A DNA stretch of 64,000 nucleotides from Candidatus Dormiibacterota bacterium (GTDB lineage Bacteria; Chloroflexota; Dormibacteria; Dormibacterales; Dormibacteraceae). Shown here piece by piece: positions 38,536 to 46,457 of this stretch; positions within the stretch are counted from its first letter, which is position 1; the number at the start of each line of letters is the position of its first letter. The notes under the pieces were generated by a model. It did not search any database. It was not told where the DNA came from and worked only from the letters and a program-made list of their open reading frames with translations. The stretch is from positions 1,184-65,183 of the forward strand of contig PNAG01000004.1 in the NCBI GenBank assembly GCA_003169845.1, read 5' to 3'. The position numbers and the translations under genes were made by a program.

Positions 38536-38676
38536 AAGGTGTGCACGATCCTGATCGGCTTTTGCCGCCCTTCAGCTACAACCAGCGCCGCTTGCACAGC
38601 TCCATCGGGCACGTGCCACCAGCAGAGTTCGAGTCGACCTACTATCGGGAGCGCACGGCGTCAGCCGTTGCGTGAA
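38536..38676 (+). pseudogene. IS3-type transposase C-terminal remnant
   Basis: The frame ends FSYNQRRLHSSIGHVPPAEF then ESTYYRE, matching the C-terminus of IS3-family OrfB (YNxRRxHSxLGYxxPxEYE). No upstream catalytic residues remain. It lies on the strand opposite to the neighbouring remnant, so it is a separate element. Confidence 0.7.
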
Positions 38677-38888
38677 AACCAAACGGGGAAGTCTCCAAGA
38701 AAACCAGGGCGATTCAATCTCGCGTCCACGCGCCACTTTCGAAACGGACCAAATAGAGGAGGGCCGGACGGCGGCCTCTCTTAGGAGCTCTCTCTCAGCG
38801 CTGGCCCGTACACCTCCGGCGAGGCGTGAATCGATGCACTCCTAAATTGAAGTTCTCGTGCGGGCCTTGGTGGAATCGCCTCGCTGGC

Positions 38889-39395
38889 TCAGGCTGCGAT
38901 TCCCTCCTGCTCCAGCGTCATGTCTATGGCGTCGCCCCACGTCGCGGCGATCTTCTTGGCCATCTCCTCTTCGTCAGCAAGGTTTCTCCTGGCAGCTTCA
39001 GCTGTGGGCTCGTCGCCACACCGCATCGCCAATTGCTCCAACAGCGAGTACGCGGCGATCTCCAGCGCCTCTGCAACGTAGCCATCACGCGCTATCTTGC
39101 CCGGTTGATCCGACCGGAAACGATCGATCAGGCCCTTGGGCACTGCCACCGCTACCGCTTCGCCAGCCTTGCGAACCGACCGGTGCGAGTCGAGCGCCTT
39201 CAGCCGCTCCTCCATGCGGCGCTTGTGCTCTGTGGTTTGCTGTAGATGTGATTCGAGCATCTCCTTGGTTTTCGGATCATCGGCCGCTTTGATCATCGAT
39301 TCAAGCATCATCGTTACGCTGATCTCCATTGCGTGTGCGTCCTGGACGTAGTCCACTAGTTTCGACCTGAGCTTGTCGTCGTCTCGCAACTTCAT
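38889..39395 (-). CDS. DUF892/YciE-YciF ferritin-like stress protein
   Basis: This 168-residue all-helical protein has KLVDYVQDAHAMEISVTMML then LESHLQQTTEHKRRMEERLK, typical of the ferritin-like DUF892 family, with further Glu/His-bearing helices (LEIAAYSLLEQLA, LADEEEMAKKI). GGAGG precedes ATG 39395. Members are induced by stress and may bind a di-metal centre. It lies close to the Tat-exported ferritin-like pair at 40617 but on the other strand. Confidence 0.8.
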   Translation of the reverse strand: MKLRDDDKLRSKLVDYVQDAHAMEISVTMMLESMIKAADDPKTKEMLESHLQQTTEHKRRMEERLKALDSHRSVRKAGEAVAVAVPKGLIDRFRSDQPGKIARDGYVAEALEIAAYSLLEQLAMRCGDEPTAEAARRNLADEEEMAKKIAATWGDAIDMTLEQEGIAA

Positions 39396-39724
39396 TCTTC
39401 TTGTCCTCCGTTCTTAATTGGTCAGTGCTGCTGTCGTACTCAAGGGGAAACACAGAGCCCGGGCTCGGGTTTGGCATGGCTCTCGACTTGGTCTTACCTG
39501 CATTGGGTCCAGAACATGTTCGCCATTGCCGGGGAGGCTAGGTCGAGTCTCGCAGGATTGACGATCATGTCCGGGTCCGGAATGGGGATGCCCCACACCA
39601 TTCAATACGACACGGCAGTCCGCCCGGATCATCTTTGAGGCCGTTGTCTTCATCGACCGCAACGTTGCACGCGAGCGCTCCACGAAAAAGGCCAAAGCCG
39701 ACCAAAGACTCCGACTGCTCGCAT

Positions 39725-40282
39725 TCAGACGTCAGACACGGCAACACCCTTGAGGGATGTACTCAGTTTCTGTAGGCCAAGTCGCACCCTTCCTTTGACG
39801 GTGCCCAATGGAACGCCCATCATGCTTGCGATCTCGGGTTGGGTGTAGCTGCCGAAGTAGTTCAACTCCACGGCCAGACGCTGTTGGAACGGGAGACTGT
39901 CCAAGGCCTCGCGGACTGCTTTTCGCTGCACCGAAACTGAGACCCACCTCCATGGGTCGGACGTGGGTTCAGTGGCTTTGAGCCCGGGCTTTAGCTCACA
40001 CTCGTGACGATCGTGGGCCGAGCGCCCGCGCAGACAATCGATCGCGCGGTTACGGACCGCGATGATGAGCCAGGAGCGCAGTGAACCCCGGCTAGCGACA
40101 AAGTGCGTGGCATTGTTCCAAACCTTCAGGAATGCGTCCTGGACAACATCCTCGGCGCTTGCTGGGTCGCGAACAATTCGGATGGCGGTGGCGTAGGCGA
40201 GCCCCCAGTACCGGTTATAGAGTTCGGCAAGCGCTTCCTCGTTGCGCTCAGCGAGTGCGCCCGCCAGGTCTGGATCGTTCAG
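39725..40282 (-). CDS. ECF-type sigma factor, start codon unclear
   Basis: Region 2 (LAELYNRYWGLAYATAIRIV, then PASAEDVVQDAFLKVWNNA) and region 4 (LPFQQRLAVELNYFGSYTQ, then IASMMGVPLGTVKGRVRLGL) are complete and SigK/ECF19-like in style. The frame is open up to a TGA near 40505, but no ATG, GTG or TTG lies in frame before region 2. I set the start at CTG 40282 (LNDPDLAGALAERN), where family proteins usually begin; an upstream frameshift is the alternative. It is divergent from the ferritin/sortase/Tat operon and is a natural candidate to control it. Confidence 0.75.
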   Translation of the reverse strand: MNDPDLAGALAERNEEALAELYNRYWGLAYATAIRIVRDPASAEDVVQDAFLKVWNNATHFVASRGSLRSWLIIAVRNRAIDCLRGRSAHDRHECELKPGLKATEPTSDPWRWVSVSVQRKAVREALDSLPFQQRLAVELNYFGSYTQPEIASMMGVPLGTVKGRVRLGLQKLSTSLKGVAVSDV

Positions 40283-40616
40283 TCCTTGAACGCTACAAGC
40301 CCCGCGTAGGTTGTGTTCTAAACGCCTCTCTGAGAAGTGGCGCTTGGCGCGCGTCTGAGAAGGAGCGTCAGACCCTGCTAGCCGGTCCGTATTCGCTTGC
40401 TCTCGTGCGTACTCCCCAACGAAAGAGGTTCCAAGAGTCTCCCCACGTACACGAAACGCCGCGCTGGTGTGCGATACCGATTTTTGAAATGTGTGTCGGG
40501 GGACTCACAAGTTTTTGATCCGCCGTCGCTCACGCGTCGTAGCTACCTAAGTACACCCGTGATGGGTACCCATCACTCAGAAGTTCCAACCGAACCGCAA
40601 CAGGAGGTCATACCAA
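40283..40616. other. Divergent control region of the ECF gene and the ferritin/Tat operon
   Basis: It holds the possible 5' extension of the sigma gene, an AT-richer segment (GTTTTTGATC near 40511) and the palindrome at 40559. The ribosome site ACAGGAGGTC precedes GTG 40617. No separate gene is seen. Confidence 0.5.
40559..40576. promoter_or_regulatory. Perfect 18-bp palindrome upstream of the ferritin/sortase/Tat operon
   Basis: GTGATGGGTACCCATCAC is fully self-complementary and ends 40 bp before the GTG at 40617. Its length and position fit a dimeric repressor operator. Candidate binders in the window are the broken TetR gene at 43931 or an unlinked regulator. Confidence 0.6.
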
Positions 40617-41399
40617 GTGAACCAAGACCCTTTCGAGGGGCGTTCCGTGATCCAGTTCTCAGACGAGAGGGATCGCAGGGCGTTCCTCAAATACGCAACG
40701 CTGGTCGGCGTCGGTGGCTCACTCGCCGCTGCGCTGCCGATTGCCAACGTCTTAGCCGCTGCAAGCCCATCACCGAGTCCATCGGGGGCGCCGAGCGCAT
40801 CGGGGTCGCCGAGCGCATCGGGGTCGCCGAGCGCATCGGGGGCGCCGAGCGCATCGGGGTCGCCGAGCGCATCGGGGTCGCCGAGCGCATCGGGGTCGCC
40901 GAGCGCCGCCAGCCAGTTCGGCGCGGGCGACGTCGGCATCCTCAACTACGCACTCACACTCGAGTACCTGGAAGCCGAGTTCTATCAGAAGGGGCTCGCC
41001 GCCAACATTCTCGGCGACGACGAGAAGTACATCACACCAATCGCGGCGCACGAGGCGGCCCACGTGACAGCCCTCACCGCCACGCTGACAAAGCTCGGTG
41101 CAACGCCCGTCACCAAGCCAACCTTCGTCTTTCCTCCGACCACCTTCACCGACAAGGCGACCTTCGTAAAGACCGCGGTCACCTTTGAGGAGACGGGAGT
41201 CAAGGCGTACCACGGCCAGGTTCCGCTCATCAAGGACGGCGCCATCCTCGGCGCTGCGGCGAGCATCGCCGGCGTCGAATCCCGCCATGCGGCAGTCCTC
41301 AACTACCTGGCGCAGATGCCGCCAGTCCCCAACCCCGTCGAGCAGCACGCAACCATGGACGAGACGCTGACGGCAATTAAGCCGTTCTTGGGAGCTTAG
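40617..41399 (+). CDS. Tat-exported ferritin-like protein with Ser/Ala/Pro linker
   Basis: Starting at GTG 40617 with AGGAGGTC upstream, this 260-residue protein has a twin-arginine signal (DRRAFLKYATLVGVGG at 19-34, then a hydrophobic stretch ending LAAA). A 50-residue SASGSP repeat linker follows, then a ferritin-like four-helix domain (about 105-255). Putative di-metal ligands recur in LEYLEAEFY, AAHEAAHV, FEETGVKAY and VESRHAAVL. Tat export implies that it folds, probably with metal, before transport. The next gene, two bases on, is a paralogue; the same operon encodes a sortase, TatA and TatC. Iron handling or peroxide protection at the surface is inferred. Confidence 0.88.
   Translation: MNQDPFEGRSVIQFSDERDRRAFLKYATLVGVGGSLAAALPIANVLAAASPSPSPSGAPSASGSPSASGSPSASGAPSASGSPSASGSPSASGSPSAASQFGAGDVGILNYALTLEYLEAEFYQKGLAANILGDDEKYITPIAAHEAAHVTALTATLTKLGATPVTKPTFVFPPTTFTDKATFVKTAVTFEETGVKAYHGQVPLIKDGAILGAAASIAGVESRHAAVLNYLAQMPPVPNPVEQHATMDETLTAIKPFLGA
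40790..40907 (+). repeat. 18-bp coding minisatellite
   Basis: About six to seven copies of GAGCGCATCGGGGTCGCC, some with GGGGGCGCC instead, encode SASGSP/SASGAP in the linker of the first ferritin-like protein. The perfect phase of 18 keeps the frame; copy number may vary by slippage. Confidence 0.85.
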
Positions 41400-41401
41400 A
41401 A

Positions 41402-42148
41402 ATGTTGAACAGCATCTGGAATCGCCGTTCTTTCCTAGGCCGGACCGCGATCGGCGCCGGCGCCGTGATCGGCGGCAGCACTGCGATTGAGCTTCTGAGC
41501 ACCACCCGCGTGTGGGCGGCAGCTGAGGGCTCCGATGGGGACATCCTCAACTTCGCACTGACGCTCGAGTACCTCGAGGCGACGTTCTATGAGCGCGGCA
41601 ACGCGACCAGCTTGATCACGGATTCGCGTGAGAAGGACATCTTCGCCACCATCCAGAAGGACGAGGAGGCCCATGTTCAGGCCTTGACCGACACTCTTAC
41701 CAAGCTCGGGGTGGCGCCTGTCGCGAAGCCGACCATTACCTTCCCCGCAGCCACATTCGCTACGCGCGAGTCCTACCTCAAGCTGGCGATGGTATTCGAG
41801 AACACCGGCGTCGGGGCGTACCTGGGCCAGGCCGGAAGCATCACCAACAAGGACATCCTCCAGGCAGCAGCCGGGATATTCGGGGTCGAGGCGCGCCATG
41901 CGGCCCTAATCGGTGTCATCAGCGGGGCGACCCCCGAGGGCGGGATCTACAAGGGAGCAACGGAAACGCCGATCGCCAAAGCAGACGTGCTCGCGGCGGT
42001 GATGCCGTTCCTCGGCGGGATGCCCAACACCGGCTTCGCGCCGTCGCAGCAGTCCCTCACCCTTCTACCGACCGGTCTCGCCATCGCCGGCGCTGCAGCT
42101 GCCCTCGTGGCATTCCGTACACGCGGCTCGCGGAAGCCGCAACAGTAG
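41402..42148 (+). CDS. Tat-exported ferritin-like protein with sortase-type C-terminal signal
   Basis: The 248-residue product has a twin-arginine signal (NRRSFLGRTAIGAG, Arg8-Arg9), then a ferritin-like domain with LEYLEATFYERG, KDEEAHVQAL, FENTGVGAYLGQ and VEARHAALIG. The C-terminus has MPNTG at 207-211, a hydrophobic helix (LTLLPTGLAIAGAAAALVAF) and basic RTRGSRKPQQ. This is an LPxTG-like sorting signal with Met for Leu. The sortase gene starts five bases after the stop, so this protein is its likely substrate. A plain C-terminal membrane anchor is the alternative reading. Confidence 0.88.
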   Translation: MLNSIWNRRSFLGRTAIGAGAVIGGSTAIELLSTTRVWAAAEGSDGDILNFALTLEYLEATFYERGNATSLITDSREKDIFATIQKDEEAHVQALTDTLTKLGVAPVAKPTITFPAATFATRESYLKLAMVFENTGVGAYLGQAGSITNKDILQAAAGIFGVEARHAALIGVISGATPEGGIYKGATETPIAKADVLAAVMPFLGGMPNTGFAPSQQSLTLLPTGLAIAGAAAALVAFRTRGSRKPQQ

Positions 42149-42153
42149 GGGCA

Positions 42154-42807
42154 GTGATACCCGGGTCGTCGGCAGTCTCCAGAATTCTCATCGTTCTCTC
42201 CGGAGTAGCCTTCGGGGCGGCGGTGGTCGCGACGGCCACCGCCGTCACGACCCCGCCTTCCACGCCGTCCTTTTACCAAGTGGCGCCGCTCGACATCGCG
42301 CCCGCACCCAACCAGTACTATCCGGCTCCCCCGCGGGCTCCGGAGCCGGCGCCCGTACAGCTTCTAATACCAAGCTTGAGGCTCTCGGCAGCAGTCGAAG
42401 CCCTGGGCGTCACTCAGGACTACTCACTCCAGGCGCCGGCCGGCGTTTCAGACGTCGGCTGGTATCGCCTTGGTGCCTCGCCGGGTTCCGCCGGCAACGC
42501 GATCATCTCCGGCCATCGAGGCTACCCCGCCGGCATGCCGGCGGTATTCAACGGCATCAACCGACTCCAGCGGGGCGACGAAGTGGACGTTCAGCTCGCC
42601 GACGGCAGCTTGGTTCGGTTCACTGTCACTCGAGTATTCAGCACCCCTTACCGCACACTCCCGGCCGGTTTCTTCTCGACCGACGGAGCACCGCGCCTAA
42701 CGCTCATCACCTGCGCAGGCGCCTTCTGGAACAAAGACCTCACATACAGCGATCGGCTGGTGGTCGAAGCCCGGCCTGTCGCCCAAAATCACCAAGGAGA
42801 GATCTAA
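42154..42807 (+). CDS. Sortase (class F-like)
   Basis: This 217-residue transpeptidase has an N-terminal signal-anchor (about 8-32), a Pro-rich stalk (about 35-68) and a sortase barrel. The catalytic triad is visible: His121 in ISGHRGYP, Cys187 in TLITCAG and Arg201 in YSDRLVVEA. The order and spacing fit class F/D-like sortases of actinobacteria and relatives. It starts at GTG 42154. Between its putative substrate gene and tatA, it would cleave the MPNTG motif and attach the ferritin-like protein to the wall or another acceptor. Confidence 0.9.
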   Translation: MIPGSSAVSRILIVLSGVAFGAAVVATATAVTTPPSTPSFYQVAPLDIAPAPNQYYPAPPRAPEPAPVQLLIPSLRLSAAVEALGVTQDYSLQAPAGVSDVGWYRLGASPGSAGNAIISGHRGYPAGMPAVFNGINRLQRGDEVDVQLADGSLVRFTVTRVFSTPYRTLPAGFFSTDGAPRLTLITCAGAFWNKDLTYSDRLVVEARPVAQNHQGEI

Positions 42808-42810
42808 ACC

Positions 42811-43122
42811 ATGCCCTTCATCAATGGCGGCCACATTTGGCTCATCCTGGGACTCATCGTTCTTCTCGTCATCTTCGGTCCGGGCAAGCTCCCGGAACTT
42901 GGCGCCGCGGTTGGCAAGACAATTAAAGCGTTTAAGAAATCGACCGAGGACCTCAAGGCCGAGATGTCCCACAAGGACGTCGAGCCGGCGGCTGAATCCG
43001 TGCGCCCCGAGCCGGTTGACAGCGAGATTTTCCACACCGAAACCGTCCCCAGCGAGCCCGTCCCCGGCGAGCCCGTCCGGAGTCATCCCGCCCGGAGTGA
43101 GCGGGCTCGGAACGAGAGCTAG
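42811..43122 (+). CDS. tatA: TatA/TatE-type twin-arginine translocase subunit
   Basis: This 103-residue protein has one N-terminal transmembrane helix (HIWLILGLIVLLVIFGPGKL), the FGPGKLPELG hinge and an amphipathic helix GAAVGKTIKAFKKS, all diagnostic of TatA/B. The tail is rich in Glu/Pro repeats (SEPVPGEPV). AAGGAGAG precedes the ATG. It forms the pore-like component that carries folded proteins; the two ferritin-like proteins of the operon carry matching signals. Confidence 0.92.
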   Translation: MPFINGGHIWLILGLIVLLVIFGPGKLPELGAAVGKTIKAFKKSTEDLKAEMSHKDVEPAAESVRPEPVDSEIFHTETVPSEPVPGEPVRSHPARSERARNES

Positions 43123-43130
43123 GCCGGCAT

Positions 43131-43874
43131 ATGGCAACTTTCCTGCCGGCGCTGCACCGCAGCCCCGCAAGGTCGGTCGAGGACAGCCAGATGACCGTCC
43201 TCAGCCACCTGTCGGCCCTGAGGCGAACGTTGATCGTATCGATCCTGGCGTGGTCCGCGGCCACCGCTCTGGCCTTTCTGGTCTGGGGCCGCGTGCTGCA
43301 GCTGCTGATCCACCAGGGCGGCGTCGGCGCTGTGTACTACACCACGCCGGCCGGCGCCTTCACGCTTGCTCTCAAGATCTCGCTCTACCTGGGTTTCGTG
43401 ATCGCTTCACCGGTGATCATTCAGCAGATCTGGTGGTTCGTGAGCCCAGGCCTCCACCGCCACGAGCGCCGGCTGGTCGTGCCGCTTATCGGAGCGACGT
43501 TCTTCTTCTTCGCTGTCGGCATTGCCTTCGCGATGCTGATGCTGCCGATGTTTCTCAGGATTCTGTCAGGCTTCGCGCCGAGCAACCTTCATTTCCTGCC
43601 ATTCGTCGACGACTACATCAGCTTCGTCTTAGTCCTGATCCTCGGCTTCGGCATCGTCTTCGAGCTTCCCGTCGTGCTGTATGCCCTCGGGCGCATCGGG
43701 ATCATCAGCTCCAGCTGGCTGTACACACACCGCCTCTACTGGATCGTGGGGTTGGGCATCCTTTCCGCGCTCGGGACGCCCGGCGCTGATCCGATCACTC
43801 CGTTATTCATGTTCATCCCTCTATACATCTTCTTCGAGGGGACCGCCTTGTTGCTCAGGCTGACGGGCCGATGA
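43131..43874 (+). CDS. tatC: Sec-independent protein translocase TatC
   Basis: This 247-residue polytopic protein has six predicted hydrophobic segments. Conserved marks: MTVLSHLSALRRTLI (the HL-x-ELR region), then IIQQIWWFVSPGLHRHERR and GFGIVFELPVV, with the SALGTPGADPITPLFMFIPL end. It recognises twin-arginine signals. The start is ATG 43131, or possibly ATG 43191 right before the conserved motif. No TatB gene is seen, so this is a minimal TatAC pair. Confidence 0.93.
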   Translation: MATFLPALHRSPARSVEDSQMTVLSHLSALRRTLIVSILAWSAATALAFLVWGRVLQLLIHQGGVGAVYYTTPAGAFTLALKISLYLGFVIASPVIIQQIWWFVSPGLHRHERRLVVPLIGATFFFFAVGIAFAMLMLPMFLRILSGFAPSNLHFLPFVDDYISFVLVLILGFGIVFELPVVLYALGRIGIISSSWLYTHRLYWIVGLGILSALGTPGADPITPLFMFIPLYIFFEGTALLLRLTGR

Positions 43875-43930
43875 CGAGGGGCGAAGCCTTTCCTGTGACA
43901 ACCACAAGCGAATCCAAGCACCACCCGGTG

Positions 43931-44528
43931 CTACTTACCTGTTTCTGCCTCCAGCACCAGCACACCCACTTCACGCGCGCGCAGCGGCGACTGGTGATCT
44001 CCTTCGCCCGCGGCCACAATGGCGCCCTTCATCAGGATGTGCCATTTGCGAGCGAACTCTTCCGGCTGAGAAATCCCAGCGTCCTCGGCGAGCCCACGAA
44101 TGAAGCGCCGGATGTGTGCCAGATAAGACGCAGTTGCCTGCCGGACGGGGCTGGCGGGCTCGGCCACCTCCAGCAGGACGTTAATGAACGAGCAACCTTC
44201 GAAGTCGCTTCGCTGGAACCACTCGTCGAAGACTTCGAAAATGGCAAGCAGGCGCTGTGCAGGTGTCACAGCTCGACGTAGAACCTCGCCTTCGAGCCAC
44301 TCGTGAGTCCACAGCTGCTCCCGCCTGTCGAGGAACGCCAAGACCAGATCGTCCTTCGACGGAAAATGGCGGTAGAAGGTCATCCTCGCGACACCGGCTC
44401 GGGCGACGATCGTATCCACTCCCACCGCCCGGATCCCCTAATGGCTGAACAACCCGTACGCGGTGGCAAGAATCCTTTCTCTCGCCTTGCTTTTGGGTGA
44501 GCCTGGCTGCGGGGCGCGACCCCTTCAA
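43931..44528 (-). pseudogene. TetR-family regulator, broken by a stop and a frameshift
   Basis: The frame from 44425 down gives a TetR protein whose recognition helix is intact (VARAGVARMTFYRHFPSKDD). The first helix lies upstream in the same frame (KARERILATAYGLFSH) but is followed by TAG at 44440-44438 before GIRAVGVDTI. Further up, MKGSRPAARLTQ lies in a different frame. So one nonsense codon and one frameshift separate the parts. A shortened protein from GTG 44425 could be made, but it would lack helix 1 of the DNA-binding domain. Confidence 0.75.
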
Positions 44529-44641
44529 GTCGCAGCGGCGACCTCTGGCGTCTTGATCATGTTGATCGCGATGGTAGGAGCAAGGGGACCAGAGCGCGTA
44601 CCAAATCGCCAGGTTGGTTCAGCTATTTCGATTAACTAAGG

Positions 44642-44659
44642 AGATAGATCGATCTGTCT
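44642..44659. promoter_or_regulatory. Inverted repeat AGA-N-AGATCGATCT-N-TCT
   Basis: The 18-bp inverted repeat is centred on the perfect palindrome AGATCGATCT, about 115 bp upstream of the broken TetR start region. It resembles a TetR-type operator in size. Confidence 0.4.
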
Positions 44660-44925
44660 ATATTTTTGTAAACCACTCGAGGAGCAGCCATTGTTTTGGC
44701 AGCCCGATCTCGGGTAATAAGCTAGACCTATCCGTCTTATTTAATGGGACCATCGCGCGTTCGAAACCAGGGGAAAAAGGTGGACTCGGCAAAGGGAGAG
44801 CCGTTGTTGTTGTTGGCACCGCAGGAAATCTATTTTTTGCCGCGGCAGGGAGTATGCCCACCGCTGGAAACCCAGGTGTCAGGTCGCGCGTGTATCCGAC
44901 GATCCCCTATCGGCATGATTCGTTG

Positions 44926-44941
44926 GCGCCAAATTTGGCGC
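44926..44941. promoter_or_regulatory. Perfect 16-bp palindrome before a response regulator
   Basis: GCGCCAAATTTGGCGC ends 20 bp before ATG 44962. It is perfectly self-complementary, with an AT-rich centre, and fits an operator for a dimeric protein, perhaps autoregulation. Confidence 0.5.
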
Positions 44942-44961
44942 GAGGCCGGTCATCCTTCCGA

Positions 44962-45600
44962 ATGACTGGCGAGAAGATCCGCATCCTGATCGTAGAAGAC
45001 CATCAAATCGTCGCTGATGGACTCGCCTCGCTGCTGAACAACGAATCGGACATGAGGGTCGTTGGACATGTTCGCTCGGTGGCTGAGTCGGTGGCGCAAG
45101 CCGCGGTGCTCAGTCCAGATGTGGCGATCCTGGATTTTCGATTAGACGACGGAACAGGCGCAGACGCTGGCTCGGCGATACGCGAAATGCGCCCCGAGGC
45201 GAAGCTGATCTTCCTGACCCGCGATGACAGCGCCGCCGCACAGCTTGCAGCCGTACAGGTCGGGGCGAGCGCTTTCATCCACAAATCGAAGGCAGCAGCT
45301 GACCTCGTCAATGCTGTCCGAGTGGCGGCCGCCGGCGGAACTCTTATCAACCCGCTCGCCATCGCCAGCTTGCTCAACACCCACCGCGATTTGGATCGTC
45401 AGCGGGAGAGCGTAACGGCGCGTGAGAATGAGGTCCTGCATTTGATGGCTGAGGGATTGTCCAGCCGTGAAATCGCATGTCGGTTGGGGATCAGCTACGC
45501 CACCGTTCGCTCGCACGTACGCAGCGTCAGCAGCAAGCTTGCTGTCCACAGCAAACTTCAGGCATTAGTCCGGGCCCGGGAACTGGCCCTCATCGATTGA
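44962..45600 (+). CDS. NarL/LuxR-type response regulator
   Basis: This 212-residue protein has a receiver domain (VEDHQIVADG, Asp58 in VAILDFRLDDG, FLTRDDS, FIHKSKAAAD) and a LuxR helix-turn-helix (VTARENEVLHLMAEG, then GISYATVRSHVRSVSSKL). The frame is open to 44614, but the family begins at MTGEKIRILIVEDH. There is no kinase next to it; a single-domain REC gene follows after about 80 bp. It is a close paralogue of the regulators at 24831 and 54547. Confidence 0.88.
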   Translation: MTGEKIRILIVEDHQIVADGLASLLNNESDMRVVGHVRSVAESVAQAAVLSPDVAILDFRLDDGTGADAGSAIREMRPEAKLIFLTRDDSAAAQLAAVQVGASAFIHKSKAAADLVNAVRVAAAGGTLINPLAIASLLNTHRDLDRQRESVTARENEVLHLMAEGLSSREIACRLGISYATVRSHVRSVSSKLAVHSKLQALVRARELALID

Positions 45601-45682
45601 CTCCGTCTTTTCCGATAGAACTGATCAGCTTCCGGGCTTGCTTCTACCTGCAGCTTCTGGTCGGCGCGAGCCGGGCTATCAC

Positions 45683-46060
45683 GTGAAGAAGAGGATTCTG
45701 GTCGTCGATGATAGCCCGAGCATGAGGGACTTACTCCGGTTCATCCTGGAGGGCAGTGATTACGAGGTCAGCGAGGCCCCCCACGGATGGTCCGCGTTAG
45801 CCCAGATGCAGGCTTCCTTGCCCGACCTAGTTATGACGGACACGATGATGCCGGTCATGGACGGAGAGCAGTTGGTCTGGCGCCTGCGATCGAACAGCCG
45901 GACAGCTTGCGTTCCGATCCTGCTCCTCAGCGCTAACCCAAATGCCAGAGAGATCGCATCGAAAGCCGACGCTGTTTTGGGCAAACCGTTCAGTAGAACC
46001 AGTCTGCTAGAAATGGTCTGGTCGCTTGTGGGAGAGGACAGCGGCGGTGGAACAATTTAG
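45683..46060 (+). CDS. Single-domain response regulator (CheY-like)
   Basis: This 125-residue receiver starts at GTG 45683 (KKRILVVDDSPSMRDLLRF). Asp53 in VMTDTMMPVMDG is the phospho-acceptor, with Ser in LLLSAN and Lys101 in GKPFSR. It has no output domain, so it acts by protein contact or as a phosphate relay. It is probably cotranscribed with the upstream LuxR regulator. Confidence 0.88.
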   Translation: MKKRILVVDDSPSMRDLLRFILEGSDYEVSEAPHGWSALAQMQASLPDLVMTDTMMPVMDGEQLVWRLRSNSRTACVPILLLSANPNAREIASKADAVLGKPFSRTSLLEMVWSLVGEDSGGGTI

Positions 46061-46102
46061 CGTTTGGAGCACTCGTCTACGCAGCCTGTCGGGTGCAAAT
46101 AT

Positions 46103-46330
46103 TCATGCAGCCGTTGAGCCTGGCGAGCGTGAGTACTCGCGGAGCAATCCGCCGAGTCTCAAGCGGCAGGTGATCGCTCCCGTCGCGCGCCGGAGAAGAC
46201 TCACCTCGTGGCGAAGGACGAGAAGCTCAACTTCGCGGTCGCGATCACCTTCCAGCCTGAGCACGAGCAGGCCAACAACGAAACGCAGACCGCCGTAGAT
46301 GCAAGCAAGGAGCAAGGGCGCCCGGCATGC
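46103..46330 (-). pseudogene. Internally deleted transposase
   Basis: An N-terminal piece (RDREVELLVLRHEVSLLRR) is joined directly to the C-terminal end LGGLLREYSRSPGS. The latter matches LGGLLREYAREPLP of the transposase remnant at 47262. About 250 residues between them are missing. Confidence 0.65.
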
Positions 46331-46457
46331 TAACCGAAGACTGGCGCAAGCCGCTGGTTCACCCGTGACGGGATATTTGCATCCCACAGCCTGTCGGGAG
46401 CTTGCGTGCGGAGCTCGGGTCACCAGCCGGCGACGGGCGGCGTCGAGGTTTGGCGGT

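Larger units (their letters stand above)
44529..44961. other. AT-richer control region upstream of the response regulator at 44962
   Basis: No gene is seen. The segment 44630-44740 is visibly richer in A/T than its surroundings. Two palindromes lie in it (44642 and 44926). Confidence 0.5.

Noticed and set aside
40790..40907. Possible CRISPR array
   Set aside because: The repeats are 18-bp, contiguous, without spacers and in frame with a protein linker.
44614..44961. N-terminal extension of the response regulator
   Set aside because: The family begins at ATG 44962 and the upstream frame covers palindromes and AT-rich control sequence.
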